64,000 nucleotides of DNA from Ecdyonurus torrentis (Eukaryota > Arthropoda > Insecta > Ephemeroptera > Heptageniidae). Shown piece after piece: positions 19,497 through 31,053 of this stretch. A program made the position numbers and the translations under genes. The stretch covers positions 57,187,009 through 57,251,008 of the forward strand of contig OX439128.1 in assembly GCA_949318235.1 (NCBI GenBank), given 5' to 3'. Position 1 is the first letter of the stretch. Every line of letters starts with the position of its first letter. Below the pieces are notes generated by a model. The model saw only the letters and a program-made list of their open reading frames with translations. It was not told where the DNA came from and ran no database searches.

Positions 19497-21218
19497 ATGA
19501 AACAAAGTTTCTATTTGAAGAACCAAATGTTATTGAATGATAAAAATCATACTTTTTACACGATTAAAATTAGTTTTGATAATTTCTCAGAAACTAAGTA
19601 TGCTACAGACATCAAATTAAACTCAATACATAGCTTTTTTAATTCTCTACAAAAAATATGTCTTGAACTTTTTTGCTCCGACGCATACTTTTTGGGTTAT
19701 TGACAATTTTAGTTTTCACTCATCATGTAGCCAAACCAAGTCATGAAACAAAGTTTCTATTTGAAGAACCAAATGTTATTGAATGATAAAAATCATACTT
19801 TTTACACGATTAAAACTAGTTTTGATGATTTCTCAGAAACTAAGAATGCTACAGACTAACTATTTAATCAAAACATAGCTTTTTTAATTCTTTACAAAAA
19901 AGATGTCTTGAACTTTTTTGCTCCGACGCATACTTTTTAAGTAATTGACAATTTTAGTTTTCACTCATCATGTAGCTAAACCAAGTCATGAAACAAAGTT
20001 TCTATTTGAAGAACCAAATGTTATTGAATGATAAAAATCATACTTTTTACACGATTAAAATTAGTTTTGATAATTTCTCAGAAACTAAGTATGCTACAGA
20101 CATCAAATTAAACTCAATACATAGCTTTTTTAATTCTCTACAAAAAATATGTCTTGAACTTTTTTGCTCCGACTCATACTTTTTGGGTTATTGACAATTT
20201 TAGTTTTCACTCATCATGTAGCCAAACCAAGTCATGAAACAAAGTTTCTATTTCAAGAACCAAATGTTATTGAATGATAAAAATCATACTTTTTACACGA
20301 TTAAAACTAGTTTTGATGATTTTTTCAGAAACTAAGAATGCTACAGACTAACTATTTAACTCAATACATAGCTTTTTCAATTCTCTAAAAAAAGGATGTC
20401 TTAAACTTTTTTGCTCCGACGCATACTTTTTAAGTAATTGACAATTTTAGTTTTCACTCATCATGTAGCTAAACCAAGTCATGAAACAAAGTTTCTATTT
20501 GAAGAACCAAATGTTATTGAATGATGAAAATCATAATTTTTACACGATTAAAACTAGTTTTGATGATTTCTTTAAAACTAAGAATGCTGCAGACTTCAAA
20601 TTCAATTCAAAACATAGTTTTTTTACTTCTCTACAAAAAAGATGTCTTGAACTTTTTTGCTCCGACGCATACTTTTTGGGTTATTGACAATTTTAGTTTT
20701 CACTCATCATGTAGCCAAACCAAGTCATGAAACAAAGTTTCTATTTGAAGAACCAAATGTTATTGAATGATAAAAATCATACTTTTTACACGATTAAAAC
20801 TAGTTTTGATGATTTCTCAAAAACTAAGAATGCTACAGACTAACTATTTAACTCAATACATAGCTTTTTCAATTCTCTAAAAAAAGGATGTCTTAAACTT
20901 TTTTGCTCCGACGCATACTTTTTAAGTAATTGACAATTTTAGTTTTCACTCATCATGTAGCTAAACCAAGTCATGAAACAAAGTTTCTATTTGAAGAACC
21001 AAATGTTATTGAATGATAAAAATCATACTTTTTACACGATTAAAACTAGTTTTGATGATTTCTCAGAAACTAAGAATGCTACAGACTAACTATTTAACTC
21101 AATACATAGCTTTTTCAATTCTCTAAAAAAAGGATGTCTTAAACTTTTTTGCTCCGACGCATACTTTTTAAGTAATTGACAATTATAGTTTTCACTCATC
21201 ATGTAGCTAAACCAAGTC

Positions 21219-24200
21219 ATGAAACAAAGTTTCTATTTGAAGAACCAAATGTTATTGAATGATAAAAATCATACTTTTTACACGATTAAAACTAGTTTTG
21301 ATGATTTCTCAAAAACTAAGAATGCTACAGACATCAAATTAAACTCAAAACATAGCTTTTTTATTTCTCTACAAAAAATATGTCTTGAACTTTTTTTCTC
21401 TGACGCATTCTTTTTGGGTTATTGACAATTTTAGTTTTCACTCATCATGTAGCCAAACCAAGTCATGAAACAAAGTTTCTATTTCAAGAAACAAATGTTA
21501 TTGAATGATCAAAATCATACTTTTTACACGATTAAAATTAGTTTTGACGGTTTCTCAGAAACTAAGAATGCTACAGACATCAAATTAAACTCAAAACATA
21601 GCTTTTTCAATTCTCTACAAAAAATATGTCTTGAACTTTTTTGCTCCGACGCATACTTTTTAAGTAATTGACAATTTTAGTTTTCACTCATCATGTAGCC
21701 AAACCAAGTCATGAAACAAAGTTTCTATTTCAAGAACCAAATGTTATTGAATGATAAAAATCATACTTTTTACACGATTAAAACTAGTTTTGATGATTTC
21801 TCAAAAACTAAGAATGCTACAGACTTTAAATTTTATTTAAAACATAGTTTTTTTACTTCTCTACAAAAAAGATGTCTTGAACTTTTTTGCTCCGACGCAT
21901 ACTTTTTGGGTTATTGACAATTTTAGTTTTCACTCATCATGTAGCCAAACCAAGTCATGAAACAAAGTTTCTATTTGAAGAACCAAATGTTATTGAATGA
22001 TAAAAATCATACTTTTTACACGATTAAAACTAGTTTTGATGATTTCTCAGAAACTAAGAATGCTACAGACTAACTATTTAATCAAAACATAGCTTTTTTA
22101 ATTCTTTACAAAAAAGATGTCTTGAACTTTTTTGCTCCGACGCATACTTTTTAAGTAATTGACAATTTTAGTTTTCACTCATCATGTAGTTAAACCAAGT
22201 CATGAAACAAAGTTTCTATTTGAAGAACCAAATGTTATTGAATGATAAAAATCATACTTTTTACACGATTAAAATTAGTTTTGATAATTTCTCAGAAACT
22301 AAGTATGCTACAGACATCAAATTAAACTCAATACATAGCTTTTTTAATTCTCTACAAAAAATATGTCTTGAACTTTTTTGCTCCGACGCATACTTTTTGG
22401 GTTATTGACAATTTTAGTTTTCACTCATCATGTAGCCAAACCAAGTCATGAAACAAAGTTTCTATTTGAAGAACCAAATGTTATTGAATGATAAAAATCA
22501 TACTTTTTACACGATTAAAACTAGTTTTGATGATTTCTCAGAAACTAAGAATGCTACAGACTAACTATTTAATCAAAACATAGCTTTTTTAATTCTTTAC
22601 AAAAAAGATGTCTTGAACTTTTTTGCTCCGACGCATACTTTTTAAGTAATTGACAATTTTAGTTTTCACTCATCATGTAGCTAAACCAAGTCATGAAACA
22701 AAGTTTCTATTTGAAGAACCAAATGTTATTGAATGATAAAAATCATACTTTTTACACGATTAAAATTAGTTTTGATAATTTCTCAGAAACTAAGTATGCG
22801 ACAGACATCAAATTAAACTCAATACATAGCTTTTTTAATTCTCTACAAAAAATATGTCTTGAACTTTTTTGCTCCGACTCATACTTTTTGGGTTATTGAC
22901 AATTTTAGTTTTCACTCATCATGTAGCCAAACCAAGTCATGAAACAAAGTTTCTATTTCAAGAACCAAATGTTATTGAATGATAAAAATCATACTTTTTA
23001 CACGATTAAAACTAGTTTTGATGATTTTTTCAGAAACTAAGAATGCTACAGACTAACTATTTAACTCAATACATAGCTTTTTCAATTCTCTAAAAAAAGG
23101 ATGTCTTAAACTTTTTTGCTCCGACGCATACTTTTTAAGTAATTGACAATTTTAGTTTTCACTCATCATGTAGCTAAACCAAGTCATGAAACAAAGTTTC
23201 TATTTGAAGAACCAAATGTTATTGAATGATGAAAATCATAATTTTTACACGATTAAAACTAGTTTTGATGATTTCTTTAAAACTAAGAATGCTGCAGACT
23301 TCAAATTCAATTCAAAACATAGTTTTTTTACTTCTCTACAAAAAAGATGTCTTGAACTTTTTTGCTCCGACGCATACTTTTTGGGTTATTGACAATTTTA
23401 GTTTTCACTCATCATGTAGCCAAACCAAGTCATGAAACAAAGTTTCTATTTGAAGAACCAAATGTTATTGAATGATAAAAATCATACTTTTTACACGATT
23501 AAAACTAGTTTTGATGATTTCTCAAAAATTAAGAATGCTACAGACTTACTATTTAACTTAAAACATAGCTTTTTCAATTCTCTACAAAAAAGATGTCTTG
23601 AACTTTTTTGCTCCGACTCATACTTTTTGGGTTATTGACAATTTTAGTTTTCACTCATCATGTAGCCAAACCAAGTCATGAAACAAAGTTTCTATTTCAA
23701 GAACCAAATGTTATTGAATAATAAAAATCATACTTTTTACACGATTAAAACTAGTTTTGATGATTTCTCAAAAACTAAGAATGCTACAGACTTTAAATTT
23801 TATTCAAAACATAGTTTTTTTACTTCTCTACAAAAAAGATGTCTTGAACTTTTTTGCTCCGACGCATACTTTTTAAGTAATTGACAATTTTAGTTTTCAC
23901 TCATCATGTAGCTAAACCAAGTCATGAAACAAAGTTTCTATTTGAAGAACCAAATGTTATTGAATGATGAAAATCATAATTTTTACACGATTAAAACTAG
24001 TTTTGATAATTTCTTTAAAACTAAGAATGCTGCAGACTTTAAATTCAATTCAAAACATAGCTTTTTCAATTCTTTACAAAAAAGATGTCTTGAACTTTTT
24101 TGCTCCGACGCATACTTTTTGAGTTATTGACAATTTTAGTTTCCACTCATCATGTAGCCAAACCGAGTCATGAAACAAAGTTTCTATTTTAAGAACCAAA

Positions 24201-25398
24201 TGTTATTGAATGATAAAAATCATACTTTTTACACGATTAAAACTAGTTTTGATGATTTCTCAAAAACTAAGAATGCTACTGACTTTAAATTTAACTCAAA
24301 ACGTAGCTTTTTCAATTCTTTACAAAAAAGATGTCTTGAACGTTTTTGCTCCGACGCATACTTTTTGGGTTATTGACAATTTTAGTTTTCACTCATCATG
24401 TAGCCAAACCAAGTCATGAAACAAAGTTTCTATTTCAAGAACCAAATGTTATTGAATGATTAAAATCATACTTTTTACACGATTAAAATTAGTTTTGATG
24501 ATTTCTAAAAAACTAAGAATGCTACAGACATCAAATTAAACTCAAAACATAGCTTTTTTATTTCTCTACAAAAAATATGTCTTGAACTTTTTTTCTCTGA
24601 CGCATTCTTTTTGGGTTATTGACAATTTTAGTTTTCACTCATCATGTAGCCAAACCAAGTCATGAAACAAAGTTTCTATTTCAAGAAACAAATGTTATTG
24701 AATGATCAAAATCATACTTTTTACACGATTAAAATTAGTTTTGATGGTTTCTCAGAAACTAAGAATGCTACAGACATCAAATTAAACTCAAAACATAGCT
24801 TTTTCAATTCTCTACAAAAAATATGTCTTGAACTTTTTTGCTCCGACGCATACTTTTTAAGTAATTGACAATTTTAGTTTTCACTCATCATGTAGCCAAA
24901 CCAAGTCATGAAACAAAGTTTCTATTTCAAGAACCAAATGTTATTGAATGATAAAAATCATACTTTTTACACGATTAAAACTAGTTTTGATGATTTCTCA
25001 AAAACTAAGAATGCTACAGACTTTAAATTTTATTTAAAACATAGTTTTTTTTACTTCTCTACAAAAAAGATGTCTTGAACTTTTTTGCTCCGACGCATAC
25101 TTTTTGGGTTATTGACAATTTTAGTTTTCACTCATCATGTAGCCAAACCAAGTCATGAAACAAAGTTTCTATTTGAAGAACCAAATGTTATTGAATGATA
25201 AAAATCATACTTTTTACACGATTAAAACTAGTTTTGATGATTTCTCAGAAACTAAGAATGCTACAGACTAACTATTTAATCAATACATAGCTTTTTCAAT
25301 TCTCTAAAAAAGGATGTCTTAAACTTTTTTGCTCCGACGCATACTTTTTAAGTAATTGACAATTTTAGTTTTCACTCATCATGTAGCCAAACCAAGTC
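21219..25398 (+). repeat. Second-kind unit, diverging copy (17 monomers)
   Basis: Order x i j k l k p q r v e' f g h i (j with extra T) n. The first thirteen monomers match 16300-19496 at a displacement of 4,919. From h at 24416 the order returns to the reference kind instead of going to l. Confidence 0.8.
24908..25154 (+). repeat. Monomer j with an extra T (247 bp)
   Basis: The T-run before acttctc is one base longer than in other j monomers, giving 247 bp and a frameshift. The identical change is at 40156-40402, at the same place in the 15 kb-spaced duplication, so it predates that duplication. Confidence 0.85.
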
Positions 25399-25890
25399 AT
25401 GAAACAAAGTTTCTATTTGAAGAACCAAATGTTATTGAATGATAAAAATCATACTTTTTACACGATTAAAACTAGTTTTGATGATTTCTCAGAAACTAAG
25501 AATGCTACAGACTAACTATTTAACTCAATACATAGCTTTTTCAATTCTCTAAAAAAAGGATGTCTTAAACTTTTTTGCTCCGACGCATACTTTTTAAGTA
25601 GTTGACAATTTTAGTTTTCACTCATCATGTAGCTAAACCAAGTCATGAAACAAAGTTTCTATTTGAAGAACCAAATGTTATTGAATGATAAAAATCATAC
25701 TTTTTACACGATTAAAACTAGTTTTGATGATTTCTCAAAAACTAAGAATGCTACAGACATCAAATTAAACTCAAAACATAGCTTTTTCAATTCTTTACAA
25801 AAAAGATGTCTTGAACTTTTTTGCTCCGACGCATACTTTTTAAGTAATTGACAATTTTAGTTTTCACTCATCATGTAGCTAAACCAAGTC

Positions 25891-26136
25891 ATGAAACAAA
25901 GTTTCTATTTGAAGAACCAAATGTTATTGAATGATAAAAATTATACTTTTTACACGATTAAAATTAGTTTTGATGATTTCTCAGAAACTAAGAATGCTAC
26001 AGACATCAAATTAAACTCAAAACATAGCTTTTTTATTTCTCTACAAAAAATATGTCTTGAACTTTTTTTCTCTGACGCATTCTTTTTGGGTTATTGACAA
26101 TTTTAGTTTTCACTCATCATGTAGCCAAACCAAGTC
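25891..26136 (+). repeat. Monomer type c'
   Basis: Type c with the h-like 3' part ttttttctctgacgcattc. Frame open. Copies with aaaaattatac, which breaks the ATGAT/ATCAT dyad, start at 25891, 28839, 32284, 41139 and 43841. Copies without that change start at 56385, 57859, 60319, 61793 and 63267. Confidence 0.8.
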
Positions 26137-26382
26137 ATGAAACAAAGTTTCTATTTCAAAAAACAAATGTTATTGAATGATCAAAATCATACTTTTTACA
26201 CGATTAAAATTAGTTTTGATGGTTTCTCAGAAACTAAGAATGCTACAGACATCAAATTAAACTTAAAACATAGCTTTTTCAATTCTCTACAAAAAATATG
26301 TCTTGTACTTTTTTGCTCCGACGCATACTTTTTGGGTTATTGACAATTTTAGTTTTCACTCATCATGTAGCCAAACCAAGTC
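26137..26382 (+). repeat. Monomer type i'
   Basis: An i-like monomer with tttcaaaaaac, gatcaaaatcat, gatggttt, cttaaaacatag and a gggtt end. Frame open. Other starts: 44087, 56631, 58105, 60565, 62039, 63513. Copies at 26137 and 44087 share cttgtactt. Its 5' part also heads the chimeras at 29085, 29332, 32530, 32777 and 41385. Confidence 0.8.
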
Positions 26383-26626
26383 ATGAAACAAAGTTTCTAT
26401 TTCAAGAACCAAATGTTATTGAATGATAAAAATCATACTTTTTACACGATTAAAACTAGTTTTGATGATTTCTCAGAAACTAAGAATGCTACAGACTAAC
26501 TATTTAATTTAAAACATAGCTTTTTCAATTCTCTACAAAAGAGATGACAAACTTTTTTGCTCCGACGCATACTTTTTAGGTAATTGACAATTTTAGTTTT
26601 CACTCATCATGTAGCCAAACCAAGTC
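26383..26626 (+). repeat. Monomer type u (244 bp)
   Basis: Diagnostic: tttcaagaacc, TAA after agac, ctatttaatttaaaac and gagatgacaaac, a two-base loss relative to the usual monomer, then ttaggtaattgac. Other starts: 26873, 41875, 44333, 56877, 60811, 62285, 63759 (cut by the window edge). Copies at 60811 and 62285 have gatatgac instead of gagatgac. Confidence 0.85.
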
Positions 26627-27608
26627 ATGAAACAAAGTTTCTATTTGAAGAACCAAATGTTATTGAATGATAAAAATCATACTTTTTACAAGATTAAAAC
26701 TAGTTTTGATGATTTCTCAAAAATTAAGAATGCTACAGACTTACTATTTAACTTAAAACATAGCTTTTTCAATTCTCTACAAAAAAGATGTCTTGAACTT
26801 TTTTGCTCCGACGCATACTTTTTAAGTAATTGACAATTTTAGTTTTCACTCATCATGTAGCTAAACCAAGTCATGAAACAAAGTTTCTATTTCAAGAACC
26901 AAATGTTATTGAATGATAAAAATCATACTTTTTACACGATTAAAACTAGTTTTGATGATTTCTCAGAAACTAAGAATGCTACAGACTAACTATTTAATTT
27001 AAAACATAGCTTTTTCAATTCTCTACAAAAGAGATGACAAACTTTTTTGCTCCGACGCATACTTTTTAGGTAATTGACAATTTTAGTTTTCACTCATCAT
27101 GTAGCCAAACCAAGTCATGAAACAAAGTTTCTATTTGAAGAACCAAATGTTATTGAATGATAAAAATCATACTTTTTACAAGATTAAAACTAGTTTTGAT
27201 GATTTCTCAAAAATTAAGAATGCTACAGACTTACTATTTAACTTAAAACATAGCTTTTTCAATTCTCTACAAAAAAGATGTCTTGAACTTTTTTGCTCCG
27301 ACTCATACTTTTTGGTTTATTGACAATTTTAGTTTTCACTCATCGTGTAGCCAAACCAAGTAATGAAACAAAGTTTCTATTTCAAGAACCAAATGTTATT
27401 GAATGATAAAAATCATACTTTTTACACGATTAAAACTAGTTTTGATGATTTCTCAAAAACTAAGAATGCTACAGACTTTAAATTTTATTCAAAACATAGT
27501 TTTTTTACTTCTCTACAAAAAAGATGTCTTGAACTTTTTTGCTCCGACGCATACTTTTTAAGTAATTGACAATTTTAGTTTTCACTCATCATGTAGCCAA
27601 ACCAAGTC

Positions 27609-27854
27609 ATGAAACAAAGTTTCTATTTCAAGAACCAAATGTTATTGAATGATTAAAATCATACTTTTTACACGATTAAAATTAGTTTTGATGGTTTCTC
27701 AGAAACTAAGAATGCTACAGACATCAAATTAAACTCAAAACATAGCTTTTTCAATTCTCTACAAAAAATATGTCTTGAACTTTTTTGCTCCGACGCATAC
27801 TTTTTAAGTAATTGACAATTTTAGTTTTCACTCATCATGTAGCCAAACCAAGTC
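27609..27854 (+). repeat. Monomer type y
   Basis: Like type i in gatggtttctcag and the 3' part, but with tttcaagaacc and gattaaaatcat as in h, so the frame has an early stop. Other starts: 31054, 42611. It may be an h/i chimera. Confidence 0.75.
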
Positions 27855-28100
27855 ATGAAACAAAGTTTCTATTTCAAGAACCAAATGTTATTGAATGATA
27901 AAAATCATACTTTTTACACGATTAAAATTAGTTTTGATGATTTCTCAGAAACTAAGAATGCTACAGACTAATTATTTAACTCAATACATAGCTTTTTCAA
28001 TTCTCTAAAAAAAGGATGTCTTAAACTTTTTTGCTCCGACGCATACTTTTTAAGTAATTGACAATTTTAGTTTTCACTCATCATGTAGCTAAACCAAGTC
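27855..28100 (+). repeat. Monomer type z
   Basis: Diagnostic: tttcaagaacc, attagttttgatgatt, ctcagaaac, and gactaattatttaac, where other TAA-class monomers have gactaactattta. Other starts: 31300, 42857. Confidence 0.8.
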
Positions 28101-29084
28101 ATGAAACAAAGTTTCTATTTGAAGAACCAAATGTTATTGAATGATGAAAATCATAATTTTTACACGATTAAAACTAGTTTTGATGATTTCTTTAAAACTA
28201 AGAATGCTGCAGACTTAAAAATCAATTCAAAACATAGTTTTTTTACTTCTCTACAAAAAAGATGTCTTGAACTTTTTTGCTCCGACGCATACTTTTTGGG
28301 TTATTGACAATTTTAGTTTTCACTCATCATGTAGCCAAACCAAGTCATGAAACAAAGTTTCTATTTGAAGAACCAAATGTTATTGAATGATAAAAATCAT
28401 ACTTTTTACACGATTAAAACTAGTTTTGATGATTTCTCAGAAACTAAGAATGCTACAGACTAACTATTTAACTCAATACATAGCTTTTTCAATTCTCTAA
28501 AAAAAGGATGTCTTAAACTTTTTTGCTCCGACGCATACTTTTTAAGTAGTTGACAATTTTAGTTTTCACTCATCATGTAGCTAAACCAAGTCATGAAACA
28601 AAGTTTCTATTTGAAGAACCAAATGTTATTGAATGATAAAAATCATACTTTTTACACGATTAAAACTAGTTTTGATGATTTCTCAAAAACTAAGAATGCT
28701 ACAGACATCAAATTAAACTCAAAACATAGCTTTTTCAATTCTTTACAAAAAAGATGTCTTGAACTTTTTTGCTCCGACGCATACTTTTTAAGTAATTGAC
28801 AATTTTAGTTTTCACTCATCATGTAGCTAAACCAAGTCATGAAACAAAGTTTCTATTTGAAGAACCAAATGTTATTGAATGATAAAAATTATACTTTTTA
28901 CACGATTAAAATTAGTTTTGATGATTTCTCAGAAACTAAGAATGCTACAGACATCAAATTAAACTCAAAACATAGCTTTTTTATTTCTCTACAAAAAATA
29001 TGTCTTGAACTTTTTTTCTCTGACGCATTCTTTTTGGGTTATTGACAATTTTAGTTTTCACTCATCATGTAGCCAAACCAAGTC

Positions 29085-29576
29085 ATGAAACAAAGTTTCT
29101 ATTTCAAAAAACAAATGTTATTGAATGATAAAAATCATACTTTTTACACGATTAAAACTAGTTTTGATGATTTTTTCAGAAACTAAGAATGCTACAGACT
29201 AACTATTTAACTCAATACATAGCTTTTTCAATTCTCTAAAAAAAGGATGTCTTAAACTTTTTTGCTCCGACGCATACTTTTTAAGTAATTGACAATTTTA
29301 GTTTTCACTCATCATGTAGCTAAACCAAGTCATGAAACAAAGTTTCTATTTCAAAAAACAAATGTTATTGAATGATAAAAATCATACTTTTTACACGATT
29401 AAAACTAGTTTTGATGATTTCTCAGAAACTAAGAATGCTACAGACTAACTATTTAATCAAAACATAGCTTTTTTAATTCTTTACAAAAAAGATGTCTTGA
29501 ACTTTTTTGCTCCGACGCATACTTTTTAAGTAATTGACAATTTTAGTTTTCACTCATCATGTAGCTAAACCAAGTC
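29085..29576 (+). repeat. Two consecutive chimeras, i'/q and i'/k
   Basis: The monomers at 29085 (247 bp) and 29332 (245 bp) both begin with the i' mark tttcaaaaaac, then continue as type q and type k. Each switch is before the base that separates gatcaaaatc (i') from gataaaaatc. The pair recurs at 32530 and 32777 as part of the 3,445 bp duplication. Confidence 0.8.
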
Positions 29577-30807
29577 ATGAAACAAAGTTTCTATTTGAAG
29601 AACCAAATGTTATTGAATGATAAAAATCATACTTTTTACACGATTAAAATTAGTTTTGATAATTTCTCAGAAACTAAGTATGCGACAGACATCAAATTAA
29701 ACTCAATACATAGCTTTTTTAATTCTCTACAAAAAATATGTCTTGAACTTTTTTGCTCCGACTCATACTTTTTGGGTTATTGACAATTTTAGTTTTCACT
29801 CATCATGTAGCCAAACCAAGTCATGAAACAAAGTTTCTATTTCAAGAACCAAATGTTATTGAATGATAAAAATCATACTTTTTACACGATTAAAACTAGT
29901 TTTGATGATTTTTTCAGAAACTAAGAATGCTACAGACTAACTATTTAACTCAATACATAGCTTTTTCAATTCTCTAAAAAAAGGATGTCTTAAACTTTTT
30001 TGCTCCGACGCATACTTTTTAAGTAATTGACAATTTTAGTTTTCACTCATCATGTAGCTAAACCAAGTCATGAAACAAAGTTTCTATTTGAAGAACCAAA
30101 TGTTATTGAATGATGAAAATCATAATTTTTACACGATTAAAACTAGTTTTGATGATTTCTTTAAAACTAAGAATGCTGCAGACTTCAAATTCAATTCAAA
30201 ACATAGTTTTTTTACTTCTCTACAAAAAAGATGTCTTGAACTTTTTTGCTCCGACGCATACTTTTTGGGTTATTGACAATTTTAGTTTTCACTCATCATG
30301 TAGCCAAACCAAGTCATGAAACAAAGTTTCTATTTGAAGAACCAAATGTTATTGAATGATAAAAATCATACTTTTTACACGATTAAAACTAGTTTTGATG
30401 ATTTCTCAAAAATTAAGAATGCTACAGACTTACTATTTAACTTAAAACATAGCTTTTTCAATTCTCTACAAAAAAGATGTCTTGAACTTTTTTGCTCCGA
30501 CTCATACTTTTTGGGTTATTGACAATTTTAGTTTTCACTCATCATGTAGCCAAACCAAGTCATGAAACAAAGTTTCTATTTCAAGAACCAAATGTTATTG
30601 AATAATAAAAATCATACTTTTTACACGATTAAAACTAGTTTTGATGATTTCTCAAAAACTAAGAATGCTACAGACTTTAAATTTTATTCAAAACATAGTT
30701 TTTTTACTTCTCTACAAAAAAGATGTCTTGAACTTTTTTGCTCCGACGCATACTTTTTAAGTAATTGACAATTTTAGTTTTCACTCATCATGTAGCTAAA
30801 CCAAGTC

Positions 30808-31053
30808 ATGAAACAAAGTTTCTATTTGAAGAACCAAATGTTATTGAATGATGAAAATCATAATTTTTACACGATTAAAACTAGTTTTGATAATTTCTTT
30901 AAAACTAAGAATGCTGCAGACTTTAAATTCAATTCAAAACATAGCTTTTTCAATTCTTTACAAAAAAGATGTCTTGAACTTTTTTGCTCCGACGCATACT
31001 TTTTAAGTAATTGACAATTTTAGTTTTCACTCATCATGTAGCCAAACCAAGTC
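30808..31053 (+). repeat. Chimeric monomer f/e, duplication junction
   Basis: Type f through caattctttac, then the aagtaattgac end of type e instead of gagttattgac. It is followed by y at 31054, just as e at 27363 is followed by y at 27609. The switch lies between about 30961 and 31004. It is the join between the two 3,445 bp copies. Confidence 0.85.

Larger units (their letters stand above)
16300..21218 (+). repeat. 20-monomer higher-order unit, second kind, 4,919 bp
   Basis: Order x i j k l k p q r v e' f g l k p q r (s-like) w, after which x returns at 21219. It has the same multiplicity and length as the reference 20-mer but a different composition, with v, e', x and w replacing a to d, m to o and t. 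The k-l-k-p-q-r stretch appears twice within it in slightly different form. Confidence 0.85.
25399..27608 (+). repeat. w b c' i' u v' u v' e block with a dimer expansion
   Basis: Nine monomers. The u-v' pair occurs twice (26383 and 26873), a 490 bp dimer repeat. The second v' (27117) carries private changes tttggtttatt, catcgtgtag and gtaatgaaac at and after its 3' end, which recur at the end of the v' at 42119. Confidence 0.8.
27609..31053 (+). repeat. 14-monomer unit, 3,445 bp, copy 1
   Basis: Order y z r' w b c' (i'/q) (i'/k) p q r v e' (f/e). It repeats at 31054 with every monomer displaced by 3,445, including the private gcgacag in p (29577, 33022). The last monomer is the junction chimera. 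Confidence 0.85.
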
